DNA from: Serpula lacrymans var. lacrymans S7.9
Taxonomy: Eukaryota; Basidiomycota; Agaricomycetes; Boletales; Serpulaceae
DNA length: 64,000 bases
NCBI RefSeq assembly: GCF_000218685.1
Contig: NW_006763307.1
Coordinates: 674,846-738,845, forward strand
Direction of reading: 5' to 3'
Part shown: piece by piece, positions 46,180-57,947 of the stretch
How the letters are laid out: every line of letters begins with the position of its first letter
Position numbering within the stretch: the first letter of the stretch is position 1
Program-made: the position numbers and the translations under genes
The notes under the pieces: generated by a model
What the model was told of the DNA's origin: nothing
The model's database searches: none
What the model saw: the letters and a program-made list of their open reading frames with translations, nothing else

Positions 46180-49100
46180 TTTTAAGGAATGAGAAACACG
46201 CTCCAAATGACAAGGCGTAGGGATCTGGATCTTTAGTGAATGGGTAGTGGAGCCAAGATAAGTTGGGTCCGGAACGTTCCACGAGGGATATGATATTTGA
46301 GTTGTGTGTTTTGAAATTGGGTGCGATGGGTGCGGAGAGATGGTGGTGAGCGGAGGAAGAAAGAGGAAGAAAGGATAATGGGGAGACGCACGAGTGGAGA
46401 GGTTGGGATCGGATGGCAGCGGAAGTGATCGAGAGATGAAATAGAGAGGAGGAAAGGCAAGAGGGAGAAAAGGGAACGGGGAAAAATAGGAAAAGCAAGG
46501 GAGATGGAGAGATGATCGATCGTTTAAGAGTTTGTGATATGAGATTGTCGTGTTCTGGTCGTTAATGGTCGTTAAATGAAAAAAAAAGAGGTGAGAATGG
46601 GGGGAATGGCGGAGAGTGGAGAAGTCGGAGGGGTGAAACAAGGAAATGGGCGATGCCAACGAAGAACAGTCAAGAAATGGTGGTGGCACCGAATAGGAAG
46701 AAGAAGATGGGATTATGAGGAGATGACTGTGGCCATCAAGAGGACAGGTGATATGGAAGAAAGTGAGAAAGGGAGTCGAGGATGAAATAAGGAAATGATA
46801 TAATTACAGTGTTTCTCAGGGTGTGTTCCTACCAAATGGGAAGTTCTCTGTGGGAGGTGCTCAAATGACAGCCACAATCAGCCAGAAACGAACATGCATC
46901 GTCGGTGACCGTAGCACGAGGCTACCGCCAATCCTTAACAACCATCTCATCTCACGGTCCACCGGTCCACAGCCAAAGACCCGTGGACCACCCCCTTATG
47001 TCCCCATATCACTAATGCCATTCCAGTCGTCTCTACGCTACACATGTCTACCCTGCCTTATCTTCATTAAATCCCACACAACTTCCCTTCGCTCCCCATA
47101 TAGACAACCCGCAAAATAAACTGCCCTCTAGTCTTCATATCGCCCACGGGTATCACCCACACAACGTAAATGCCGCATCCTCCCATCACCTCTTCATCTA
47201 CTCCCACCCTCCCCATCTCCAAAGTCGATCAGAGCCTATTCCACCACCCACACTACCCTCCAACTGCCCCGTCGGCGTGCTATCCATTTCATCATACTCC
47301 CCACCATACCAGGTACCGTCCTTGTCAATCAGAATTCACTCTCCCTACTTCATCCAAATACGGATCACGGATCATTACCTCTCATTTCCCTCATATCAAC
47401 ACAACTACCGCAGTTCGATATTAGCGGATCCGATTCGCGACACGTACTTGCTGTAGACCTCTGCGCCACCGAATGGGCGTTTCTTTGCCTGCCCGCCTCT
47501 TCGCGGCAAATAAGAGGCTTACCATTCCTCAATCTGACACACCCAAACAGTCCACCTCCTCAATCTTGTCTACTCTCTACCCTTCACGGGCTGGTCGCTG
47601 CCGCTCAATTCACTTTTTGACTCCACTCGAACTAGGCATCAAACAGGTATGGCGGCCGCAACTGCCATGCACGGCATTACTCTATGCGACTGAAACCTGG
47701 CTCGACATCTCCATACTTAGCATTTCGTTAACCTAGAAGGTAAACCACATTTGTCAATACCAGAACTCAAATTGAAATTAAATGGATGAACCCGAGCATG
47801 TCACCGGCTCATTCCTTGATAGCCAGGACGCAAACGTCTTGCAATGATTAAAATAACCTTTGACTTCACGCCCGCGCACGGCGAGTTTCCTACGACAGCG
47901 AAGCTTCTGGAATAATACCTACAAGGAGAATGCCGAAAATAACCTTCTTTGCCATACTTCCCCGAGACGAACCAGGAAAGTCGGCAGCCAAATGTTAAGA
48001 ACAGAATGGAAGTTACGATAGAACATACCGTAAAAAACTAGCGAGGATGAGAGCGTAAGCATCAACCGCAGGCGGGCTTATCCTCTACCGCATACTCCGC
48101 GGCATGTCGCGGGATACATGATTCACTGTTTGGGATGAAACAGACAGAGAAGATGTCATTGGAACTCTGGGTGTGATCATACCGCCTTTCCTTACCCAGG
48201 CTTTCCGTGCATGGGAACGATGGCAGACACAAATGACTCTTGCCGCGGATCGGATAATGGTATGAAAACACCATCAGCCGCATTTGAACAGCAGAATTCA
48301 CCTCTTTGAGCAATATGCCAACGCCCAAAGGAAGGCATTGACTAGAATGGCGGTGCGGTATTTTTAGTCAAAGAAGGTCCTGGGTACAATGGGCCGCATA
48401 CGCAAAATGAAGTGAGATGACCGAAATGTGACAATGTCAAGGATGCGAAAGCGAGATAGACCCCCGCATTCGTTTCTGACATACCGTTCGTGGATACAAG
48501 GCGATGCGTGGTGGGAAGGTATGCATGAGATGCTGACGAGCCGATAGAGGAGGCCGAAGACGAAAACGAGAACCTGTATCGGCAAGAGATGCCAGAGTGG
48601 AGTCACCGCAGCGGGGGTTCCGTGGTCGATTGAGAGGCCCTAGTTATGCGAATGAGCTTGCTTTATTCAGGATGAATGAGATACCCGGTGGAGTGAGCCA
48701 GTCTACCCTCGAAGGGCTCTGACGGTACTGGTCTCTCCTTAAAGATAGTGGCGCACGAATAGCGCTAACCACGTCAATGGGGCATGATGGGGTCAGATAA
48801 AGTGCTGATCGAGGCGTTAGTTATAAACCCTAGTGGCGGCTCGGGAGGAGCGCGTTGAGAACTTTGATTTAGAGAAGACGGTCCACAGAGGCGGATCGCA
48901 AGACCAGGGCTCTTCCTCTTCTGCGTTATCGCTGCCCATAGATGCGGTCTTTATTTGGAGAGAGGAGAGGAGGAGCAGAGGCGGCCTATCTTGGAACGAG
49001 CGAAGGCCTAACATACCCGAGAAAGAAAATAATATTGATGCTCGCTGTTCCTCGATGCGGGGTAAGAAACGCGTGAAGACGCGTGCTTTTTTACCAGTCG

Positions 49101-49658
49101 AGGGATTGTTCTGAGGACAGCATCCGCGTTGCATTTGGCAGATGCGACCTGGGGCCTGCTGCGTCGAACTAGAACGATTCGCGGGATGCCATCGGAAAAG
49201 CAGTTCAGCCAGGTGGTGAATGATGTCTGCAGCACACGGACGTCAATGCAAGGAGCGTTCACGAGTGGGTATAAAGCACAGAGGCGGGGTAGTACCGCAC
49301 ACTGTTCGGTTTGGCCAAGGGTGGACCAGAGAGCGGGACCATGGTCCCTGGTGGACCACGTGGCGTGACCTTTGATCGTGCGAAGGAGAAAAAAAAGAGG
49401 ACATACGGTTTGCATCCGCGAAGAGACAGGGGCTCGTCAATTACTCTCTGCTCATCTGCCAGCGCATCCTCGAGCTCATCGACACCAACAGCGACCACGA
49501 CACTCCCGCTTTTCGTCGCCTCGGTCATCAATCTCATTTTGTACATAGCTCATCTTTTCACTGTGATTCTTTCCTCATTTATAGGCGCGGGGCGAGTCGT
49601 TGCTGATGATTTTGCGTTGACTCTCTTTTTCTCTTCTAGTTTTCCTTTTTAACCCTCC
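46180..49658. promoter_or_regulatory. 3.5-kb divergent upstream region between two Msn2-like genes
   Basis: This is the largest non-genic gap in the gene-rich part. The left 600 bp are purine-rich on the plus strand (pyrimidine-rich on the coding strand of copy 1) and likely 5' UTR. TGGACC boxes occur at 46956 and 46964 (inverted) and 46984, and again at 49322 and 49352 with the perfect palindrome GGGACCATGGTCCC (49335-49348) between. The rest (47.0-49.2 kb) has only short open frames with no recognisable family. Long leaders and dense regulation are plausible for such transcription factors. Confidence 0.5.
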
Positions 49659-52531
49659 ATGGCAGACTTACAGATGGCGGTGGGTGAACAAGTGCATGCA
49701 GTGCAAGATGTAGAAGATGTCATCAACGAAACGGACGTGATTACAGCCCGCGTAAAGGTGACTATAGCTTTCCTCTGATCTCTTATCATTTCGATGTTGA
49801 CTGCTGTCTCCAACCCTTTACGAACCAAAACGAACGTGCCAGAACACCATCATCATCCCTGCAAGGTCTTCTTCCTCTTCCTCAAACTCTTATCGGCCGA
49901 TGACTCGCTCTCAAGCCCGTGGCGGTAAACCCGGCGCCGACCCGGACAAATTACACAACTCTCCCTCTCCCCCCTCTCTCAAACGCACCGTCGATAAACG
50001 AGCTGAAGATGAAGACACCGATGTCGAGCTCGAACACGACGCCGTTTCTTCAAAACATCCAAAACTTGCCGTTGCAATCACGTCTTCCATGTCTTCTTCG
50101 ACGACCAAGGTTGACGATCAGGACGTCCCAGAGATACCTCAGGACACAAAGACAGAAGGGTCCCCCACTCCAGGCAACTTCACTTTTCTCGACACTTCCG
50201 CATCCTCTTTCACTTCCGAGCGACGTGGCCCTCGAATCAGGACTGCTCCACCCGTGCCGGTTCCCAATCTAACCAAGAAAAGTCGCGGGCGGCGTGTGCC
50301 GACAAAACTCGCAGCTGAAGAAGGCGACACAGAGACTAAGCAGAAGGCAGGAAGAGTATACGTTTGCAAGGTCGAAGGCTGTGGGAAATGCTTTAGTCGT
50401 GGTGAACATCTCAAGCGTCACATTAGGTCAATACACACCCATGAGAAACGTAAGTTTCTTCCCCTAATTCGTTGGGAGCGGTCTTCGAACTCGTTTTGCT
50501 CTGCTAGCTTTCAAATGTACACACCCGATGTGTGACAAGCGCTTCAACCGACATGATAACCTTTTGCAGCATCTCAGGGTGCACAAGGGAGAATCATCCT
50601 CGCAAACATCTACTGAGACTGATCCCCCTCGTGCACGTACTGCTGCACCACCGGCAGGCGCTTCTACTCCTGTTAGCACCTCCGACCGGTCGACCCCTAT
50701 TCAAAGCGCTCGCTCCTCACGCCGCACCACCGCACATCCCTCTCGCAGCAGCCATGCATCCACTGCGATACCTCCCATCGCCACCCTTCCACCACCTCGT
50801 GCTTCGTCTTCTCGTCCCCCTCCGCGTAGCATGAATATAGTCGTCCCACGTACATATTCCTACCCCTCTTCGCCCACGCTCACCACGCATTATCGAAGCC
50901 CCACAGCAGCCTGTTTTATGAACAACACAAACATCGCTGTGTCTTCCCTCCGCACCTCCATGGAAGACGATGCGGATGAAGGTAATGGGACAGATCACTA
51001 TAGTCATGACGACCTTCAGACTTCCCACTCTAATCGCTCGATGACGAAAGCAGATTGGGCCTATCAAAGCCGTGATGTCAGCAGCGACGAGGAAGATAGT
51101 ATGGGGAACACTGCCGTTGCTAAGTGGAACACTGCTGACGGACCGAGTTCCAGCCCAAGTGATGACGAGTCGGAAGCCGTCTCAGCCTTCGCGAAGCTTC
51201 GGGAGGGCAGACAAGAAGCTCGGGCATCCGGCTCCGGCGACTTGACGCGGTCTCAAAGAAGGCATAACGTTAGCAGCGAAGATGAACTTGAAGATGATAG
51301 GTCTGAATCCGAAGCGGGCGATGTTGGCGACAACTGGAACGACACTGCTGTTAGTACGGTTGAAAATGCAAAGTATACCTCGATCGGTGATGAAACGGAG
51401 GCTGTTTCGGCCTTCGTGAAGCTTCGTGAGGGTAGGAGAGAGATACGGGCATACGACCGCCAAGCTGAGGAATACCACACGGGTAGACCGTTCCTGGGTT
51501 ATCATAATATGCGTGGTGCTGTCTATGACGAGGGGACTGGGTTTGACTATCCGCTTCCCGCGCGGGGAAAAGAGGACAACAAGGGGAAAAACGTTGCTCG
51601 TAGGATGCCCGACAAAGTAAAATCTACTCAGAGTGGCAGTGGGTGGCAGACTATTCCCGCTTTTGACAAGGTGTGGGGTAATGTCAACAACGAAGGAAAC
51701 TTCACAGGATCATCGGGGCGGACTTATCACACGCGTGAGGTTTACAGCGATGATGAACCTGACCTTACTTATCATGCCCCCGAGATACGCAAGGAAGACA
51801 ATAGGAGGAAAGGCAGTATCGAAAACGATGCATCTGCTTATTGGCGTACTGGTGGATCGAGGTCTCCTTCGAGTGACAATGGATCTCAAGTTGATCTGGC
51901 TCCTCCAAGGGGTAGAAACCTTGAGCGCGACGACTACATCCGAGGGCGACAGGGATGGGTCGCTGATGCGCCTCGTTGTATCCCAAAGCCAAATAACATC
52001 GGTGAAAATATTCCCCGGAAGACTAATCCTAGCCTCCAGACTGCCAAGGAGTTTTTCCTTCGGGAACGAGACGACAGTGAGGGGGACGATGATAACAACG
52101 ATGTTCCGTCTAAAGTGAAACCTAACTCGAACGCTGGCGGATTAAAATCCATCCCCCCACAAAGCAACAGGCTTCAGGACGAGCGGTCCGTTTTGGCGCG
52201 TCCGGGATTGGTCTACGACGTGCGCCGTAGTCCCATCGATGAGCCAGATGGTATTGATCACTACATTCCCTCAAAGGTTGATACCAACGACGTCAAAAAG
52301 TTCGTGGTTAGGGGGAAGGAGGACAACGAAGTGGCCAATCGTAGTGGCGAGGAGCCATTTAATGGTGATGAGCATACTTCCCCAAAATCTTGCAACATCA
52401 TCGGCAACGGAAAGTCCACATCAAGTGATGATGAATCAGAAGCTGTTTCAGCCTTCGTGAAGCTTCGAAAAGGTTCTCCAGACGAGTATCCATATTCACC
52501 TGCCAGCTTTTCGTTCGGGCAACGAAGATGA
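49659..52531 (+). CDS. Msn2-like C2H2 transcription factor (copy 2)
   Basis: The finger-bearing part is exons ending 50449 and 50508-52531. Fingers read YVCKVEGCGKCFSRGEHLKR with HIRSIHTHEKP, and FKCTHPMCDKRFNRHDNLLQ with HLRVHKG, preceded by the same basic box PVPVPNLTKKSRGRRVPT as copy 1, and the intron sits at the same EKP position. Unlike copy 1 the fingers are near the N-terminus, followed by a tail of over 600 residues with three acidic repeats (DESEAVSAFVKLREG). Two starts are possible: ATG 49900, or ATG 49659 with an extra exon (49659-49757, joined at 49843) that keeps the frame and adds an acidic MADLQMAVGEQ leader. I favour the longer model. Confidence 0.85.
51161..52474 (+). repeat. 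three-copy acidic motif inside Msn2-like copy 2
   Basis: The motif D-E-(S/T)-E-A-V-S-A-F-(A/V)-K-L-R-(E/K)-G is encoded at about 51161-51215, 51386-51435 and 52425-52474. Copies two and three are nearly identical over gtttc.gccttcgtgaagcttcg. Between them lie looser repeats ending in (G/R)KEDN (about 51560, 51790 and 52315). Confidence 0.75.
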
Positions 52532-53122
52532 TTGGGAGGAGGATGGCGAGCTGTAGTGATACACTTTCAACTAACACAACAAAAACAATGAGGTAGTTCG
52601 TATACGAAACTGGTAATTTGCTTTCTCTGTTTCTTTTTTCCCCCGTCTTTCTCCCTGGATGAGGAGTTTATTATCTATGGTGCTCTATGTACATGCTGGA
52701 TCGGATTATTTACTATGTTCTTGGATCTCTCTGGTCATCTATTATTTACGTTCCTTACCAAAATACACTTAGGATAGGTACGATGCGTAGTTAGTCTCTT
52801 GTAATTCTTGTCTTTTCTTTTCAGATTCTCAACTGGTTGTCATAATTAGCTAGACTACTAAATCTTTACCATGCTTTAGGCTCTATGGACGAACCGTTTT
52901 AAAATAAGATTTAGGTTGCAACTGCAACTGCAAGATAATTCATAGATGTACGATACATGTTGCCAGACAGAATCGTACATGATCGCGGATACAGATAATC
53001 GGTGTACAAGACATTTGAATGATGGTAACCTAGCACCACGATTCACGAATACCTAAAATACAGATAGGAAGTTCCAAGGAAAGACAGAAAGACGGAACAT
53101 TGCAAACAACTATGGACACAAC
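52532..53122. other. convergent 3' region, no gene seen
   Basis: 591 bp between the transcription factor and the minus-strand dioxygenase. A/T-rich, with no coding signal. Confidence 0.5.
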
Positions 53123-54557
53123 TCACGCATACTTCTTCACGTCCTCATCGGTGGGACCGGCAGGGGAATCAGAAGCGGCGAGGTTGCACTGGTGGAAAGC
53201 GCGAACCTGATCGGGCTTGAATGCACCAACAACAGTGTGTAATACACCGCGGTTATGGAACAAGACAAGATCACGTTCCTTCCAGTCATGGGGGTATACC
53301 AGCTACCAAGGTTCGTTTAGCGGGCTACTCGGCGAAATAGTGAAATAGACATTGACCTCTGGTGCTATAGCGGGCCGCTGCATCTTGTATAGGAGCTCCC
53401 TAACCTCTTTCAGATCTTTGATGTGTGCACCATCGGGGTAAAGAGCACCCTCGTGGGTTGCACCTGTGGGAAGGGGGTCGACGAGCAACTCTGCAGCACC
53501 GCACGGATGAACTTGGAAGTGCAAGTTTCCTGTGACTGGGTTTTTCCATAACTGCGTAGGAACCATCAGCAAGTTAACGATGGGAGAGTGGGTGTAATAC
53601 GGACCACAGGAAGCGTCATCACCTTGGACGCCTCCCACGACGGGAGTTCATCCAAGGGTAACTCGAGACCCTCATTTTCGATACCTAAGCCAGTGGGCAT
53701 AGCGTGGGCGGCTCCCATCCACACATATGGATGAGGTGCGTAGCGGACTTTCGAGCGGACAGCAAGACTCTTCAACCCAGGCGGAAGAATTTCGAACATA
53801 GTGTGGCCCGAGACGAACGCAGTTGTGCCGAGAGGAACAGAGAGTTCGTCTCCAGTACCATCATCATAACGTACGGTCTGGCTGGCACCATTTGGGACTG
53901 TGATGCCGTACAGCGTTGTGACACGAGGTGGGCGGAGCTCATACAACGCTGCATCAATGTGCCAGCGGTAGAAACGAGTGATGCCGGCGGCTGAGTCTTC
54001 CTCGGAGACGTGGGTCTTGTGGAAGAAAGTGTGGGACGGGTGTTTGAGAGCTGCAGAAGCGAGGCCCTCGTGGTTTGTGACAGTACCGTTGCCAATAAGT
54101 TGGACCTGCGGAACACGAGGAATTGTCTTTAGGTCAGGGTGAAGAATCGATTTCTTAGTGGATTGAGTCTTATTATTTCCGTGGCCGTAGGATTCAGATT
54201 CCGGATCGAATGCCTGGATGTCAGTGTGGTCACGGTCGTGTGAGTTCTCCTGATGGCCATTGAATGCGATGGCGGCTTACCTTTGTCAAGGCATACTGTT
54301 GCTCCGGAGTGAGAGTGACATCCCTGAAGAGAAGCGCATCGTGCTAAAAATGCGTGGTAGTAAGAGTCCATCACTATGACTATCCTGTAGACTGAAGCTA
54401 GACCCTTTCTCACCTTGTATAACGCATCACGGAGCTGAGCGAAATCATCTTCTGAAAGACTGCCCGGGTTGATACCCTTTACCTCACGACCAAAGTCAGA
54501 GAATTTAGACGGGTCAGCTGAGGCAGGGAGAGGAAGAGGAGTTAATTCGATGGCCAT
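53123..54557 (-). CDS. Fe(II)/alpha-ketoglutarate dioxygenase, probable xanthine dioxygenase
   Basis: Five exons, 54414-54557, 54281-54343, 53605-54213, 53357-53551 and 53123-53302, give 396 residues, the usual length for TauD/TfdA enzymes. The iron-binding HxD is in RWHIDAALYELRPPRVTTLY, the distal His in DLVLFHNRGVLHTVVG, and the co-substrate Arg in DQVRAFHQCNLA. The arrangement and the IDAALY/LRPP wording fit fungal XanA, which oxidises xanthine to uric acid using alpha-ketoglutarate, in place of a molybdenum enzyme. Other TauD-family substrates cannot be excluded. There is no targeting signal, so cytosolic. The copper amine oxidase 20 kb away is another nitrogen-scavenging enzyme, but the two are not clustered. 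Confidence 0.85.
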
Positions 54558-54894
54558 TGTTAGATTGCAGGATGTGGTAGATAGGAACGAGATACTATCT
54601 TCAAGTGCCCAAGTACGCCAAATTTAAAGATAGGGATCGGCAGACCGGCAGAGCTGCAGTTCGGTTCAAGGCCCGCCTACCGTAGTGTTAGTACTCAGTT
54701 CATCTCCGCGAATATGGTGTAGTATGTCGGACCACCCTGTCGCATTCACGTTCATCCCCAGGCTTGTCAGTACATGTCAACGCCCGCGTGCCCTTTGCAC
54801 TTCACTACACATGTAAGTCATGTAGCACACAGACATGATCGCATGAAAGACTCATTTTCTAGCACGTACGATCCACAGTTTTCACATCCGACCC
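54558..54894. promoter_or_regulatory. divergent promoter, dioxygenase and TFIIIC gene
   Basis: 337 bp between two divergent starts; no recognised motif. Confidence 0.4.
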
Positions 54895-57800
54895 ATGTCG
54901 GCCTCACCGATCTACACGGCTTTGCATGTGCCAACGCTTACACCACATCCTTCTATCAACTGCATGCAATGGTCCGAGGATGGCCAAGCGTGCTTCATCA
55001 CAAAGTCAGCGGTACACATCCTAGTGTGTTTCTCATCCACCATGTTGTCTTCGCGCTGAATTTATTCGTCAAAGACGCCAGACCCCGGGATCAACTTCAA
55101 CACACCTGCTGATGTAAAGGCCCCAGCAGGAGACGAGCAAAGTGGTCGACCTCTAGGTTGGTTCAAAACAATGATCGAGACTACTAGGGGACAGGCCCAC
55201 TCTTGGCCCGAAATCTCTCCAGGTTTGCTGTCTGACGTTGTCTTTTGCACAAGCAACTCATCTGCTTTCTGAAGACTGGGCAGCTACAAGTTTGGGTTCT
55301 CTAGACGTCTCTCTCCGCGCCGTGTCGTGTTCTCCAAGTAACATCACCTCCCGAGGCAGGTATTATTATTACCTATCTGATAAAATCATCTCGGTTTGAG
55401 AACGCTTTCTACGTCTAGGTGTGTATTGGCCGTCCTGAACTCTAACATGGAAGTGTCCCTATGGACTACTGCGAAGAACCACCTAAAAGGAGAATGGCTG
55501 AAGGTGAGGTTTGTCACTTGGTATTTTTCTTTCCACTAGAAGCCATTGTTAGATTCAAGACGTCACATCGTTTCTCTTGAGCTCCATATCATTACCAGAG
55601 AGCTCATCGACCCTGATTAAAGCTCTCTGTGCTCAGACGATGTGTACGTACCGCCTCAACTGCTTATATACTGTCAATGTTCCAACTCGACGTGGTGTAG
55701 GTATTTCATGGTCCAAACAACCCAACTTCGCTATTGCCCCGATTCCTTCCTTAGATACATCGATCCTTGCTCTAGGAAATCGTGCTGGGAGCATAACATT
55801 GCTCAGGTACGCATGTTATATCTTTGAAAATGATTTAGTTAGTCAATGATACCTTTAGGTTCAATCAAGTAGGGGACTTTGAGGGAGATGTCTCACGTAT
55901 AGAGACTATTCAGCTGAGTGAACGGTGGATCACCCATCTAGCATGGTCGCCATGGTCATTAGAACATCCTGGCCAATGTCAGTTAGCATTAATTGACGTA
56001 TTCCGGTTAAAATAACTTTGGGCGTCAGGTGAATCTTATTTGGCATACAGCACGGATGATGGCGGTGTTGGATTAGTGAGAGTGACTCAATCTCTACAGC
56101 TATCACCATCTACTTCCAAATTCGGGGCAGAGTTTATGGTGAATGTTACATGCGAAATTATATCACCAAAAGTTTGCGAAGCAGACAAACGGAGTATAAC
56201 AGATCTAGCATGGATAGAACTTCGTGGACGGAGTGTCAGTCATTTACTCCTATCTTATATCATCATATCACTTACCACTCTTTGTAGCCTATTCTAGTGT
56301 CCTGCACATCGGGTATCATTCATCTGTGGTCTTCTCCAAGTCCATCATCTAAGTGGTCTGGTTCGCGTGTCTTAGTCCTGCAGACGCAAAAGATATCCGT
56401 TGCGTCCTCTGCATTGTACCCTGTATCAGGTTTAACACATGTCGGCATGCAAGATGCCCTTGTTTTGTCTCTGTTTGATGGATCCTTTCATGTCGTCCAT
56501 AGTCTTTCAATCAATCCGTCTTGGTCCCCACCAACCGCCGATGATACTCTACATACAGACATGCTTTCCAAGGTTTCACGATCAATCTTTGCTCACGTCA
56601 CTCCTGGGGTCCGGCACATGGACGTCAGTCGTATCAGTGGTATGGCATCCTATGATGGGTTCTCCACCTTCATCTGGGTTTATGAGTATACCACTCTTCT
56701 TATCACGCATTACATATTATGGAGCTAACGGACAAATTACAGGGCTCTGCGGCCAGCGGATTTTAGTTACAAACACGAGGCCAGACACAATAGTACATTC
56801 GTCACCGCCCCACTGTGGAATCTAGATGACGATACTGTTTTCAAAATATTAGAAGAAGCATTGAGCAATGTGTGTCAAGGTGTGTCAATTTGAACTTTTT
56901 TATCAGATTTGACCGTTGATACGGGCTTGTCGGAGGGAAGCGCGTGGAAGTGCCCCTATTTATCAATTGCGTCCAACGCTCTTACATCTTTGTAAAACCG
57001 GGAGTTTTCCTCAACTTTGCCCTCGCATATTGGAAATTCTACATCAGATCCCAGCGGATGATACAGCTTCTATTGACATATCGCCCTGGTCGGGAGAATT
57101 AGTCCCAGAATTAAAGGCAAGGCTAAGGAAGAGTTTCAAGACGCACCTATTCGGGTGGGACGGCCTGCTGTCCTCGCGCATGAGATTATCAGTGGCAGAT
57201 CTATGCTGGGTAATCCTCTAACTCGTGATCCTATTTGTTGTCCATCCCGTAACTTGTGACATTGCAGAAGCTATGCAAAGATCCTCAGATGCAAGCACAA
57301 TGTGGCCAAGTCGCTCAAATCCTCCTGAACACCATCTCACACCGCGTTCTACGGATCTTGATGCACCATTTCTCAGCACTTATATCGATCCTAGTGGGTA
57401 AGTATTATCAGATTTGTTCGCCTGACATGGAACGCTTATGCAACTAACACCGGTAGCATCCGACGTTCCTTTCGTTTTAAGAATCGTAGTCCAATCCCTT
57501 CTCCCGGGCTCACCCCTTGATCTCTCGGCGGAAGCCCAGAGATTATCAGCAAGTGTTAGTGCAAATGTTGCGGTAGACCCAACTACAGCCGGGCTCCACG
57601 AGCTCTGCCCAGCATGCCACGTCGAAGTGCCACTACAGGATATCACAGCTGCGATATGCCCAAACGGTCATACATGGGGTGGGTGGCTACCTTGTTTTGA
57701 ACATACAATTACTGAAAGCAAACGATACATCCAGCTCGGTGTTCTGTAACTTCTTTCATTCTATCGACTCCTGTGGTTCGGACGTGTATAGGGTGTAGTC

Positions 57801-57947
57801 GCAAGGCACTGTTGTCCCCCTCACAGAGTTCTTCAAGCGGCTCGGACTGGCTACCTGTGGCGGCACGTAGTTGGATTGTAACAGAGCTACTGGAAGCTGT
57901 TCAGCGATGTTTGTTTTGTGGTAATAGCTTTGTCTGCATTGTCTGAA
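54895..57947 (+). CDS. TFIIIC subunit (GTF3C4/TFIIIC90-type, beta-propeller and zinc ribbon)
   Basis: A many-exon gene. Verified joins: 54895-55023, 55075-55222, 55275-55359, 55419-55503, 55553-55643, 55701-55806 and from 55860 on. The start reads MSASPIYTALHVPTLTPHPS followed by CMQWSEDGQACF, then LTPDPGINFNTPADV, CVLAVLNSNMEVSLW and LAWSPW: an N-terminal propeller of the TFIIIC 90-kDa type. The C-terminus has the zinc-binding domain: CPACHVEVPL, CPNGHTWARCSVT, RTCIGCSRK and CLFCGN. TFIIIC recruits TFIIIB to the A and B boxes of tRNA genes in the nucleus. The joins around 56877-56945 and 57211-57270 are less sure. The last codon is followed by TGA at 57945. Confidence 0.85.

Noticed and set aside
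46180..46689. N-terminal extension of Msn2-like copy 1 to ATG 46689
   Set aside because: The frame is open but the translation is a Ser/Pro/Phe/Leu-rich read of a pyrimidine-rich leader with no conserved features; 46179 is the more likely start.
30695..57947. A nitrogen-use or secondary-metabolite gene cluster
   Set aside because: The amine oxidase and the dioxygenase are 20 kb apart with unrelated housekeeping genes between; there is no backbone synthase, transporter or pathway regulator set.
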